The position numbers and the translations under genes were made by a program. Below are positions 46,125-57,204 of a stretch of DNA of 64,000 nt, piece after piece; the stretch's first letter is position 1, and each line of letters begins with the position of its first letter. The notes beneath the pieces were generated by a model. That model searched no databases and was not told where the DNA came from. It saw nothing but the letters and a program-made list of their open reading frames with translations. Source of the DNA: Hemerocallis citrina (taxonomy: Eukaryota; Streptophyta; Magnoliopsida; Asparagales; Asphodelaceae); assembly GCA_017893485.1 (NCBI GenBank), contig CM030365.1, forward strand, positions 31,580,289 to 31,644,288. The letters run 5' to 3'.

Positions 46125-46620
46125 ACTGAGTCTGATCAGCCTTTGAGGAGCATTTTAACTGTTTTAATGGCTAGTGGAGTTGTATCGGAGTCCAAATGGA
46201 GGGTTTCGAATCTCGAAGGGGGTGGTGAGGTGTTTTTTCAAGCTGTAAGCTGTTCTTGAGCTTCTCTGTATGCCCGGTGGTTTTTATCTATTTTTTTCGG
46301 ATTATTTATTTAATTTTGCGATGTGTTAACCAGTCGTTCGGGGGTCTTAACTACACATTCTAGGCAATAATTGTTTGTTCAGGAGCTCAAAAATATTCTC
46401 CCGAATTCATAATTATTTTCTAGAATTTCTAGTTAATTTTCCAGAATTTTTAGTAATTTTTTCGCAATTTTTAAATAAATAAAACGATTAAAATAGATTA
46501 AAAACTAAATTTTAATACCTATTTATGGCGTGGGGCGATCTGGGCCCTCTATCAGCGTCGAGCGCGATTTTCTGGGCGATCGGACGATCCGCGTTCCTTG
46601 GCAGATAGCTTCTTCGTATA
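46125..46620. other. Non-coding segment of D next to the polypurine tract
   Basis: This is an AT-rich stretch with no gene, leading into the 224-bp array. Confidence 0.4.
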
Positions 46621-46623
46621 CAA

Positions 46624-47870
46624 GGGTCAGTTCCTCATCCCCTCGGCTCGGCTGCTCGGCACCTAGCTCGGAATCAGCCGAACTACGTGGCGTGATCCTG
46701 AGCGTCCATCTCAGCACGGATCCCCAAAAAGCGCTATCTTGTCGTTTAGCGAACGTGGCAAGATCTGGGTCGTCCATCACGACGAGCGCGTTTTTTGACA
46801 AGATCCAACGGCTGAGAAGGGTCGGCGGATTTTTTCTCCATATATGAGGGTCGGTTCCTCGTCCCCTCGGCTCGACAGCTCGGTACCTAGCTCGGAATCA
46901 GCCGAACTACGTGGCGTGATCCTGAGCGTCCATCTCAGCGCGGATCCCCAAAAAGTGCTATCTTTTCGTTTAGCGAACGTGGCAAGATCTGGACCGTCCA
47001 TCACGATGAGAGCGTTTTTTGACAAGATCCAACGGCTGAGAAGGGTCGGCGGATTTTTTCTCCATATATGAGGGTCGGTTCCTCGTCCCCTCGGCTCGGC
47101 GGCTCGGTGCCATTAGTCGAGGTATGGAGTTGGACGTTTTGAAGAGTCTTGGCTCTGGAGCGCCGCCACCCTCTGACTCAGTAGCTCGGCTGCTTAGCCA
47201 AGCTGTTTAGTAGCTCGGCTAGGCAGACTGGTGGCAGGAAGCTCGGAAGGTGCACGTGGTCAGATCTGGAGCGTCCATCATTGCGTGAATCACGAGGACT
47301 GGGTTCAGATCACGAGAAAACGTTATTTTGTCGTTTTGTGGGCGTGGCGCAATCTGAACCGTCCATCGAGTTTTGACACAAATTTTGGAGAGATCCGACG
47401 GTGATTCAGCATCGGAAGGATTTTTCTCCATATATGAGGGTCGGTTCCTCGTCCCCTCGGTTCGGAGGCTCGGTGCCATTAGCCGAGGTATGGAGTTGGA
47501 CGTTTTGAAGAGTTTTGGCTCTAGAGCGCCGCCACCTTCCGACTCAGTAGCTCGGCTGCTTAGCCAAGCTGTTCAGTAGCTCGGCTAGGCAGATCGGTGG
47601 CAGGAAGCTCGGAAGGTGCACGTGGTCAGATCTGGAGCGTCCATCATTGCGTGAATCACGAGGACTGGGTTCAGATCACGAGAAAACTTTATTTTGTCGT
47701 TTTGTGGGCATGGCGCAATCTGAACCGTCCATCGAGTTTTGACACGAATTTTGGAGAGATCCGACGGTGATTCAGCCTCGGAAGGATTTTTCTCCATATA
47801 TGAGGGTTGGTTCCTCGTCCCCTCGGTTTGGAGGCCCGGTGCCGTTAGCCTGAGGTATGGAGTTGGACGT
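46624..47870. repeat. Tandem arrays of 224 bp and 366 bp
   Basis: The phrase ccatatatgagggtcggttc, then ctcgtcccctcgg, starts units at about 46624, 46848 and 47072 (period 224) and at 47072, 47438 and 47804 (period 366). A related unit reappears past the gene at about 51838. The antisense frames that run through them are repeat shadows. Repeated gcccgtccatc/cgtggc.cgatctg modules make up each unit. Confidence 0.9.
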
Positions 47871-48273
47871 TTTGAAGGGACTCAGTAGCTCGGTTGCTCA
47901 GCCAAGCTGTTCGATAGCTCGGCTTGGTAGACCGGTGGCCGAGTCGTGGACTTATGTGATTTGAGGAGTTTTTGTTTTCGAAACGTCGCAACTCTCCGCT
48001 TTGGCGCTTTGGCTTCTTAGTGGGCTTTTTAGATTCCCAAGGAAGCCCAACATCAGACTAGGGTTATAAGCTCTCACTCCCCCTACCCCAAGCTCATTTC
48101 TCATTTTTACTCCAAACTTTCACTTTTACTCTCTGCGTTCTCTGCTAGCGGCGATTTTTGCTCCAAGGCGGTTGCGTTAGCTGTCGCGTGGGCCAGGCGA
48201 TTTCCGGCGAACTTATTCTGACTGTGAACGTCACTTCAAGGTCAGTTTACTTGCCTTAGCCTTTTTTCTAGAG

Positions 48274-50453
48274 ATGTCAAGGGTGGACTCGGGGAGTGAG
48301 GCCTCGTCCTCGGACGATAGTGGTGCCGAGGAGAGGAGGCAAATGGAGATTCGAAGGAAAGGGAAGCAGGTGGCCGAGCCATCCGTGGCCGAGGCGAAGA
48401 AGAAGAAGAAGAAGAAGAGGATAGTGGCCCAATCTCCTGTAGTCGAGGAGATTGTAGAGACACCGAGGCAAGCCCCTGAGTCGGGCCGGTACCTTTGTGT
48501 ACTGTCCGAGCATGCTGGGGTTAGGCAATACGAGGGCGACCTCATGAAGAAGGCGATCCTAGGTCAGTCGGAGGTATACGAGGAGAACAACCCGGTTCTA
48601 ACCACTGAGGCGGACGGGATTGCGACGGTGTTATTCGAGAGGGACCTGCTCCGGATCAGAAGAGGGTTCGCCATCCCTCCGGAGTACAAGTTGATTCTCC
48701 CTGGCCCTGGGATGCGAGCGAACTCCAAACTGTCGTCGTCGATATGTGCATGTTCGACTACGACTCGCTGAACGCGGGGCTGCGCTTTCCTCTGCACCCC
48801 TTCGTTCTTCAGGTCCTCGGGTGGTACTGCCTCGCGCCTACTCAGTTCATGCCGAACACTTGGCGCCATGTGAATGCCTTCTTGCTGCAGTGCCATAATG
48901 CCGAGGTTGAGCTGGACTTGACGATCTTCCGGAGCATGTATCCGGTTCACAGAATGCACAAAACCGAGCATCGTTACTATCTGGAGCCAAGGAAGGGCGT
49001 TCGGATCATAGAGAACCCGGACTCGATCAAGGGTTGGAAGGAGAAGTTCTTCTTGTTGAGGGAGCCCTCAATGCTGAAGGTTCCCACTCAGTGGAAAGTA
49101 GAGGTGCCAAAGTTTTCGAGGGTCGACCCGGTACTGACCGCGGAAGAAGAAGAAGTGGTGGGGAAGATCATGGCTCTCCCGACGTTGAGCTGGAGGGAGA
49201 TGACCGAGGAAGTGCTACACGGGTCGGGCCTCAGTTCGATCGACCCGAGTACGCTCCTGACATCTCGCAATACATTTTTTCTTCTAAGTTTTTAGCTCGT
49301 TTTACTAACTTTTCGTTTGTTTGTTGCTTGAAAACAGAAGCGCCGAAGATGGACTTTTTGGCAATGATGAACGATCGAGGCAAAGTTGCCGATGGAAGGA
49401 AGAGGAAGAGGCTGAGCACGACCGCTTCGTCAGGTCGGCCTCCTAAGGTTGCCTCGGCAATTTCTCCGCCTCCCCCCGTTGCTGAGGTCCCCTCGCCGGC
49501 GGTAGTTGCTGTCACCGACACCTCGGCTCCTGATGCATCTGCCACGGCCAGTGAGACCTTCGATGTTACGGCAGCGCTGACGCTCCAGGCTCCGCCGTTG
49601 ACCCCTCAGGCCGAGGTGATCTTGACCGAGCAGCATAAGCAGCTGTTCGTCCCGAACTAGCGCGTCAAGAACCACGATGGCTTCCTCGGGAATTCGCAGA
49701 TGTCTATGCAGGCCGTCAAGCATCTGGCGACCCCGAAGGACCGAGCCGCGCTGAAGGCGGGGACGGTTGGCGACGACACCTATGAGGTCGCTCGGTCGCT
49801 CGTATCGGTAAGTATCGCATACTTTCTCTTGAGAATTCCTTTAAGTCTGCCGTTCGGCTCTTACCTCATTCTCACTATCGTTTTGTTTTGGCAGGCCACT
49901 TGTCACTTCAACCATCTCCTTGAAGCGTTCGCCGAACAGGAGAAGGAGTTGAAGGCCGCAAGTGATAAGGACAGGGCGGACAAGGTGAAGGCGGTTCGGC
50001 AGCTCGAAGCAGAGCAGAGGCGAGCCGAGGGCTTGGAGGTCCAGGTTGCCGACCTTGTGGCCGACCTGGAGCGAGGAGCTGGCGGCGTCAGCGAAGGACC
50101 TGGCAGAAGTGAAGGCGGAGAAGGACGCCTTGGCGACGAAGATCAGGGCCGAGGTCGAGGCCGAGGCGAAGGCGCATATGGCCTCGAACATGGAGAAGTC
50201 CTACCAGAGGGCACTCGACCACGTTCAGGACCGCGTCCCCGGCTTTCAGCGGGTCGGATACAGGCTGTGGCCCGGATCCGCATCTGATGGCGAGAAGGAG
50301 GAAGGCGAGGAGGAGGAAGGTGACGAGGTAGAGGGCGACGACGACGAGGAGGTGGTCGCCGATGTTGTGGTGACAGACCCCCAGGCCGGGGCAAGAAATG
50401 AGGGGCCGTCTGGCAAAGCGCCTGTGGTCGAGCCGACGCAGGTGGACCCCTGA
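48274..50453 (+). pseudogene. Transposase_28-type ORF, antisense ORF of Tat-like element D
   Basis: ATG 48274 opens a Ser/Asp-rich, Lys-rich head (EAKKKKKKKR), then a domain I recognise as the plant 'putative gypsy type transposon' family (PF04195): YLCVLSEHAGVR (about 48490), then after a one-base frame change near 48705, LNAGLRFPLHPFVLQVLGWY, LAPTQFMPNTWRHVNAFLLQ and DSIKGWKEKFFLL (to about 49060). After 49240 the frame changes again near a gt...ag-like stretch. TAG 49658 lies where CAG fits. A clear intron (gtaagtat...ggcag, about 49808-49893) is followed by a long coiled coil (QEKELKAASDKDRADKVKAV), another one-base change near 50070, and an acidic tail. Function is unknown in the family. 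It lies opposite to the LTR and PPT direction, as known for antisense ORFs of Tat elements. Confidence 0.8.
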
Positions 50454-50627
50454 TCTTCTCGTCTTATTGTAATTTTGTTTTCTCCCTTTTTTTTCTTTTC
50501 AAAAATGTAACGCCTTTTTGCGGACTGGCCACCGTCTCTTCTTTTATGAATGAAAATTTTATCTCGAATTTGTCCAAGTGTTTGGGTCGGTCTATAGTCT
50601 TCCAATTGTGACGTTCTTGTATTTCAG

Positions 50628-51344
50628 ATCCTTGAACATCCCCCAAACACCGTAGCAGCTCGACGTCGTGCCGAGCTGTTTAAGCAATCTCGCGAGGCTC
50701 GCCTCGAGGGTGAAATCGAGCTGATCAAGAGGGTGTCGCTCAACATGGAGAAGAAAAACAGCGAGCTGCTGGCCGAGGTACACCATCTCCGGATAGTTGA
50801 GGAGGAGCTCTCGGAGAAGGAGGCGGAGCTAGCCTCGGTGCTGGCCGAGCGAGATGAGTTCGCGAAGAAGGTCGAACAGCTGCAGAGGGTCACGGTCGAC
50901 AAGAGCATCGAGGTGACTAACTTACGTCGTATCATATCCGATAGTGCTGAATGTCTCGGTTCGGCGAAACTCCCTCGATTCAAGATAATGGTTAAGGATG
51001 ACACTCTAAAAGATAGGATCGTTGAGCTCGAGGAGGAGGTGGCTCGTCTGAAGCCTCAGCCCGTGAGGGCTAATGTCCGCAGCACCTCGTGCACTCGCGA
51101 AGAGAGAGAGCGAGGGATCACCTTCTACGAGCTCGTAACTCGTCCTCAAGTCATTGGTCGGACAGCAGCCGACGCACAAAGCGGAGTAGCTGTCAGTTTG
51201 AGTGGAGCCTTGGTCGGGGCCACCGTTAGGCTCAGTGGTGAGGCGGCATCGCAGTTCGTCGGCCTAGAGACAAGCTCGGAGGTGAAAAGACGAAAACCCC
51301 GATTGTCTCTAAATCGGAACGACCCTGTTCCGAGGAGGCGCTGA
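50628..51344 (+). pseudogene. Coiled-coil C-terminal part of the D antisense ORF
   Basis: An acceptor-like tgtatttcag ends at 50627. The frame then runs open to TGA 51344: ARRRAELFKQSREARLEGE, KKNSELLAEVHHLRIVEEEL, LAERDEFAKKVEQLQR, DRIVELEEEVARLKPQP, and a basic end (KRRKPRLSLNRNDPVPRRR). It is mostly heptad repeats. It may be a further exon of the preceding ORF or a separate ORF. An aataaa-type signal lies at about 51465. There is no known enzyme motif. Confidence 0.6.
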
Positions 51345-51950
51345 GCGAGTGGCGTCGAGCTTTAGACTTGCATCGTTCTCCTTGTTGTAATGAAATACTT
51401 TGTAAATTTGTCAAGTCGTTTTTTCGCTGTAACTCCTTGCCTTGTAAATTTATCACGTTGTTTCAATAAAATCGATGTTGCTTTGCTCATTGTTGTGATG
51501 TAGTTGCCTTACTCGAACCATAAGGACCCCTAGTTATCTTCTTCGAGTGTTTTAGCTGTGGAACTTGAGTTTTTTTTTTTTTCTTTTTTTGCTCGGAGTA
51601 TACCGAGGCGACTTTGCACTTCTGCGGTGCGATAGCTCGAATTTCAGACACAGTCCACGTGGCTCAATCTAGACGGTCGATCATGATCGTGGCACGCATC
51701 ACGAGGTGGGAGGCACGAGTTCTAAGAAAATACTATCTTGTCATTTTGTAGACACGTGGCACGATCTGATCCGCTCATCATGTCCTAGCATAGACTTTGA
51801 GGTGATCTAACGGTGAAACTGGTTCGGCAGAATTTTTCTCCATATGTGGGGGTCGGTTCCTCGTCCGCTCGGTTCGGGGGATCGAGTTAGCACAATCAAG
51901 CCAAACATTGGACTCTGAACCATCGTTAGAGTTGTTCAACGGTTGTGGGA
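51345..51950. other. Downstream region of the D antisense ORF
   Basis: Contains a T-rich tract (51570-51588) and one degenerate unit of the array seen at 46.6-47.8 kb (about 51690-51890). There is no gene. Confidence 0.5.
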
Positions 51951-51954
51951 GCAG

Positions 51955-52735
51955 TTCCGAATGGCGACCTACTTCTAGCTCGCTTAAGAGCGAGCTTGCG
52001 AAGTAGACTCGAGCCAAGTTTTGGACTCCGAACCATCGGTAGAATAGTTCAACGGTTGAGGGAGAAGTTCTGAATGGCGACCTACTTCTAGCTCGCTTAA
52101 GAGCGAGCTTGCGAAGTAGACTCGAGCCAAGTTTTGGACTCCGAACCATCGGTAGTGTAGTTCAACGGTTGTGGGAGCAGTTCCGAATGGCGACCTACTT
52201 CTAGCTCGCTTAAGAGCGAGCTTGCGAAGTAGACTCGAGCCAAGTTTTGGACTCTGAACCATCGGTAGAGTAGTTCAACGGTTATGGGAGCAGTTCCAAA
52301 TGGCGACCTACTTCTAGCTCGCTTAAGAGCGTGCTTGCGAAGTAGACTCGAGCCAAGTTTTGGACTCCGAACCATCGGTAGAGTAGTTCAACGGTTGTGG
52401 GAGCATTTCCGAATGGCGACCTACTTCTAGCTCGCTTAAGAGCGAGCTTGCGAAGTAGACTCGAGCCAAGTTTTGGACTCCGAACCATCGGTAGAGTAGT
52501 TCAACGGTTGTGGGAGCAGTTCCGAATGGCGACCTACTCCTAGCTCGCTTAAGAGCGAGCTTGCGAAGTAGACTCGAGCCAAGTTTTGGACTCCGAACCA
52601 TCGGTAGAGTAGTTCAACGGTTGTGGGAGCAGTTCCGAATGACGACCTACTTCTAGCTCGCTTAAGAGCGAGCTTGCGAAGTAGACTCGAGCCAAGTTTT
52701 GGACTCCGAACCATCGGTAGAATGAAGAGCAAAGG
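51955..52735. repeat. 113-bp tandem array, seven copies
   Basis: Units contain gttccgaatggcgacctact, tctagctcgcttaagagcga, gcttgcgaagtagactcgag and ccaagttttggactc. They start every 113 bp and are over 95% alike by eye. Each unit holds the palindrome agctcgcttaagagcgagct. Long minus-strand frames through the array exist only because the repeat avoids stops. The period is not a multiple of three, so no peptide repeat is preserved in frame. Confidence 0.95.
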
Positions 52736-52904
52736 GAAGGAGTTGTAAACAGTTTTTACAAGTAAAATATGAAAAAGCTTGCTTTATTGATGAGTAATGG
52801 TCGGCTGCTTCTAAAGTTGCGAGCCGTTATTACAAGAGAAAAATAAAAGAAAAACATTACAAGTAATAGGAGTGGAACGGTTCGACATTCCCAAAATACT
52901 TAGA
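52736..52904. other. Junction between D and the A 3' LTR
   Basis: The segment holds gtaatggtcggctgcttcta-type sequence belonging to neither LTR A nor the array. Homology to LTR A begins at about 52905-52925. D's gag, pol and 5' LTR and the first 640 bp of A's 3' LTR are missing, so I infer a deletion ending here. Confidence 0.5.
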
Positions 52905-55730
52905 GAGATTGTGTGTGTGTCCTACATTGGAAGCCGGCCCATCTTTTCCCACAAGGAGTTCTCGGTTTTGGAAAGGAAGCAAGAAGAAGGATCTTTTGCA
53001 TCACAATCTTGGAGGAGAAGGCACTCTCTCCAATTCTAGGGGACTCTAGGTGCTTTTAATTGGCTTTTTCTCCAAAAAGGTGGGTGTTTCTCATGACTTC
53101 TAAAGTAGAAATCATGTTAGGAATGAATTGAATGGTTATTAAAAAGCTACTAGTTGAAATGAAATCCATGTTGCCTAATTAGAGGAGAATTGATAAACTA
53201 GTAGATGTGTGTTCATTTGGTTGCTAGATTTATTAATTATGAGTGAAAGTGGATGTTTCACATTGTTTGTAATATTAGAATGCATGCTAAGTATATTTTA
53301 ATTGCAATTATGTGAAATAACTAGTAAGAGATTGGAACCATGTTTGTTAATTAAAGTATTAAAGTAGAATGGTATTTTAGCTAGAGATGAATTGATGGAA
53401 TAATTTACTAAGAGATAATTGTTAATTGTTGTAGTAGAATTATCCATTTTTGTATGCCATATGAGTGTTAGAATAAATGAAAAGAGTGTATTTTTGCAAA
53501 CAAATGATTGAATGCATCCTGTGTAAATTAGTTGGTAAAATAGAAGTTTTATTCATTAAGAGAGATGATTTTGTGCTCTAAAAACATCATAGTTGTCAAT
53601 AAGTAAGAGAACATTAATGTAGTGATTTTTTTTGTGTGCAAATCTATCCCTAATTATGAAGAAGTATGCTTTAGTTCTCAAATGTCGAAATTATGATCAT
53701 GTAATACAAACTAAGGCTAAAATATATGTTTTAAAGAGTTTAAAATACTCATAAAAATACTGGTTACTGTAGAATTGAATGTATTTTAATTCTAGAAATT
53801 TTTGTTTTCAAAAGAGGAGAAAAAGAGACAATTTTGGTTTGAGATTTCATGAATTATAACTACGAACAGAGAGCAAAATCAAAATCCAAATTAATTACTA
53901 TCAAAACGAATTGGCCACTTAGACCAACTGGTCATTAGAGCTTTTGGCCGCTACAGTAAGGAGGAGGTCTCGGGTTCGATACTGTGGCTTTGTTTTTATT
54001 TTTTGGTTAAAAACCCAAATAGTCGAGAGTCGATACTTAGGGATTATAACCCCTAGTTATATCGTTCGACGGCTTTGGCGTGTTGGTCTTGTGCGTTGTC
54101 TGTGTGACTGCTGGTTGTGCGTTCGAATCCGGTTGGGGGTTTGAGTTTTAAAAAAATGTTTTTTTTGTGGGTTTTTTTGATTAAGTTGAGTTTTAAAAAT
54201 GGATAAAAATTGGGAAAAATATTGATTAGTTACTGAAAAATTATTAGGACTTTATGAGAAAAATTTATATAACTTTTGATAAAGTGTGAGTAAGAAATTG
54301 GGGTTTTGCAAGAAAGGACTTCTTTTTGAAATCAAATTGTCTTTTTAAATAAAGGAAAAATAAATGAGATTTTTAAGTTATAAAGATGAAAAATTAGTAA
54401 TGAGAAATTTTTGAAAGTGTGATTGGTGTAATTAATTGGACTTCTAATTTGTGCTTGTAGTAAGATTTTGAAATGAGAAGAATAGATTTGTGGAATACAT
54501 GAATTATTGATTACTACTAGTTGAAATTTATTCTTACACATAAATTGCACGTGAAGTTGAATTATCGATTGTGATGAGTTATGAAAGATGTGAATACATG
54601 AATACTATGCTTATGAAAATATGAATTGTGATTAATCATGAAAAGACCTTATGAGTATGAAAAGCTCGATATTGTAATTATGAGTTGAAATTGAGAATTA
54701 GGGTATAGCCAAGCCTTATACCGGCAATAAAAGAAATGTGAAAAGGATATTTGAAATGAGAAGACCAAGGTTTGGGTCATGTGAATTAAATGAATAAGTC
54801 CGGTATAGTGGGAGTGCTACACTCTAAGGGTTGATTTTATTCATGATTCAATTAAACTAAGGATTAGATACATAGTGAAGTTGTGATGAAAGTAAGAGAA
54901 AAACATTGAGTATGAGGGCCATTGGATTGGCGGCGTGAGAGTATTCACAGGATGTCGCATGATGCGTCATGATAGGGTGTGGATACTGCTGCAGAGTACC
55001 ATCCGGGTGGCGACGCTCGTGGGGTGTTTGATGACTGCGGGTGGTGTCATGTCTTTGGTAGGAGCTGAATTATCACAGGATGCTTGCATGATGAGTCATG
55101 TGTCAATGCGTTAGGATTCCCTCCAGGGCGCCTAGACATGATTTTGTAGGTCAGAAAATATCTAGGATACTTACCGTAGTTACAGTTGTAGATTAAGTCA
55201 TAGCGAGGGATTGAACCCTACAAGATTAAGAACGATTAAGGGCTTGCCCTCGGACCTATGTAGTATGGGCTGCATAGACTCTGAACAAGTGCGTATTAGT
55301 GTCATAAAATACAAATAATTGCATTAAGGACTAAGTGCACATTCACAACACGACATCAATAGGATAGTCCCTTTTATCTTTGTTTGTGAACAAGTTTGTT
55401 CTTTGCGAAGTATTGTGAATCGTTATACAGTTTCCGGCATAAAGATGATGGCGTGTATAATATTTCGTCAGTTGAATGAACTGACGCGCCCACAGTTTTA
55501 CATGCAGGATAAAGATGCTTGACACAATTGAAGTATACATGCTGCTCAAGATTGATTTAAATATTATTTCATGTAAATTATTGTAAAATCGCTTCCGCTG
55601 TGACAATGTAAAAGTGTAATGTAATTCTGATGTAAGAAATGTTTTATTTCCTTGTAAAATTGTATGAAAGAAGTGTAAAGATCCTGTGGAATTTCGAATT
55701 CAGTTGTATTTTGGAATTCGATGTGTTACA
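52905..55730 (+). repeat. 3' LTR of chromovirus A, 5'-truncated
   Basis: It matches 32716-35545 nearly base for base to its end GTGTTACA. It is followed by the TSD aaaag and the rest of the C LTR. Confidence 0.95.
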
Positions 55731-55735
55731 AAAAG

Positions 55736-55835
55736 TTCCCCCCCAAGATTCAAATTCAAATCCCCCCAAAACAACACCTTTATTTATTTATTTATTTATT
55801 TGTTTGTTTCTCTCTCTCTCTTTCTATTTACTCAG
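55736..55835 (+). repeat. 3' LTR of element C, right fragment
   Basis: Continues the fragment at 31926-32075: ccaagattcaaattcaaatc, aacaacacctttatttattt and a short CT run match 25925-26035. Homology then stops. Confidence 0.7.
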
Positions 55836-56090
55836 AAATGTATAATTTTAGATTTCAGGTTTGTAAATTTTCACATTTTTTATGCATTATTTTTATTGCT
55901 CATGTTACATTGAAAATAGCAAATACCTCATCAACAGTTAAATTTCATCATTTTCTACACTCAGAGTTCTAAAAGGTTGGATTTTACACCCCCATTTACA
56001 ATTATTTTTCAACATATATTAATGAAACATGGACTTTTATTTACTAATTATTGTTATACTATTCAAACTTGAGCTATATAATTGTTGTTT
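55836..56090. other. AT-rich sequence leading to the Helitron ends
   Basis: No gene is seen. It may be the 3' part of a Helitron whose 5' end I could not find. Confidence 0.35.
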
Positions 56091-56259
56091 TACTGTTTAC
56101 AATACTTTCACATGTTGTATCGTTCCGAAGACGTGCCATAGGCACGTGCCCACGGGCAAATCTAGTATATATATATATATATATATACTGTTTACAATAC
56201 TTTCACATGTTGTATCGTTCCGAAGACGTGCCATAGGCACGTGCCCACGGGCAAATCTA

Positions 56260-56266
<7 letters not shown>
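56091..56266 (+). mobile_element. Helitron 3' terminus, duplicated in tandem (95 bp period)
   Basis: Each copy has the hairpin ACGTGCC-ata-GGCACGT (56131-56147 and 56226-56242), then gcccacgggcaaat and CTAG (56162-56165 and 56257-56260), followed by T and a TA run. Both copies share the preceding tgtttacaatactttcacat and gttgtatcgttccgaag. This is the same family as the end at 27404-27407. Tandem 3' ends can arise when a Helitron end is copied twice or by slippage across the TA repeats. Confidence 0.75.
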
Positions 56267-56298
<32 letters not shown>

Positions 56299-56339
56299 GT
56301 TTATTCCATTGCAAATGGGTCTGTTTGCACGTACCCATT

Positions 56340-56760
56340 GCGAACGGAGATCTGAGCTGTTGGATCAAGATCTAACGGCTCAGATCTGTTATAGTTTTTT
56401 TTGGAAAAATTATGCCTTAACCCGTTGAAAACGACGGGTTAAGGCAAATTTTTCCAATAAAGAAAATAAGTATGAGCCGTTGGATTGATCATGATCTGAT
56501 CCAACGGCTCAGATTTGCTCCGCCCAACCACCCTATCTCACTTAAGTTTCAGAGGGGTATATTTGGTATTTCACCCATTATACCCCTTCAATGCTTAACC
56601 CTTTCTCATTCTCACACAATTTCTCTGTCGATGTCATCACTTAAGTTTTTTGGAAAATAATTACTTAACCCATCGTTTGCAATGACCGATTAAGTGATAT
56701 ATATTTTTTAGTTGCTTTTTTACCTAGCCCGTCGTTGGCAATGACGGGTTAAGGCAAAGT
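56340..56760. repeat. Cluster of three nested palindromes (fold-back element)
   Basis: Palindrome 1 is 56348-56387 (agatctgagctgttggatc paired with gatctaacggctcagatct). Palindrome 2 is 56402-56458 (ggaaaaattatgccttaacc... paired with ...ggttaaggcaaatttttcc). Palindrome 3 is 56474-56510 (gagccgttggat paired with atccaacggctc). The module ttaacccgtcgtt...gacgggttaagg recurs at about 56669-56700 and 56727-56757. The outer texture is typical of plant MITE or MULE termini. Confidence 0.75.
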
Positions 56761-57204
56761 GGGTTTTTCTTTAACTCTATCTTCTCTCTCTCGCTCTCTC
56801 CCTACTCCATCTCTTTTCTTCCCCAAACCCAAACCTAATCCCAACCGAAATCGATATTTTCTAACTCTGGCGACTCCTCCTCTCTCACTTCACTCTCTGA
56901 CTCACTTTCTCCCTATTCTCCCTCTCTCATCTTCCGAAGCACCTCAGGAAACCCCCAAAACCCTAATCCTAACCATATTCCAATCTCCTTCTGCCCCGTC
57001 CACCGCTGCTCCTCCTCCTATATTCACTCTCTCTCTCACATTCCCAATCTCCACTCCAATCTTCGAAACCCGTCCTCCTCCAATCTTCAAACGGAAATCG
57101 AGAAGTCGAAACCCTAGTTCGGCGACAACACCTACATTGGGGAAATTCGCAGTTATTTTGTAAGGTAATGACTAATTCATTGGCTTAGTAGTTATATTTG
57201 TGTT
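56761..57204 (+). other. C/T-rich 5'-UTR-like region with a 134-codon open frame
   Basis: The frame 56759-57163 is rich in Ser, Pro, Leu and Thr because the DNA is C/T-rich. It resembles no family and ends at a tgtaaggtaatgac sequence that could be a donor site. It could be a 5' exon of a host gene whose rest lies beyond 63566, or captured sequence. Confidence 0.35.

Larger units (their letters stand above)
32071..55735 (+). mobile_element. Tekay-like chromovirus A (host of B and D), TSD aaaag
   Basis: TSD aaaag lies at 32071-32075 and 55731-55735. The C LTR sequence reads continuously if A is removed (ccaaaag joins ttcccccccc, as ccaaaagattctcccc in the other copy). A has a complete 3470-bp 5' LTR, a tRNA-Met primer site, an extra ORF, gag, and pol ending in a chromodomain. 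Its 3' part is damaged: LTR B starts right after pol, Tat-like D lies in B, and only the last 2.8 kb of the 3' LTR remain. Long identical stretches between the two LTR copies suggest it is younger than the gag-only element at 7.5-21 kb. Confidence 0.85.

Noticed and set aside
51778..52732. Series of about 92-codon minus-strand frames with SR-like peptides
   Set aside because: They are the same 113-bp repeat read in rotating frames. The period is not divisible by three, so no stable protein repeat exists.
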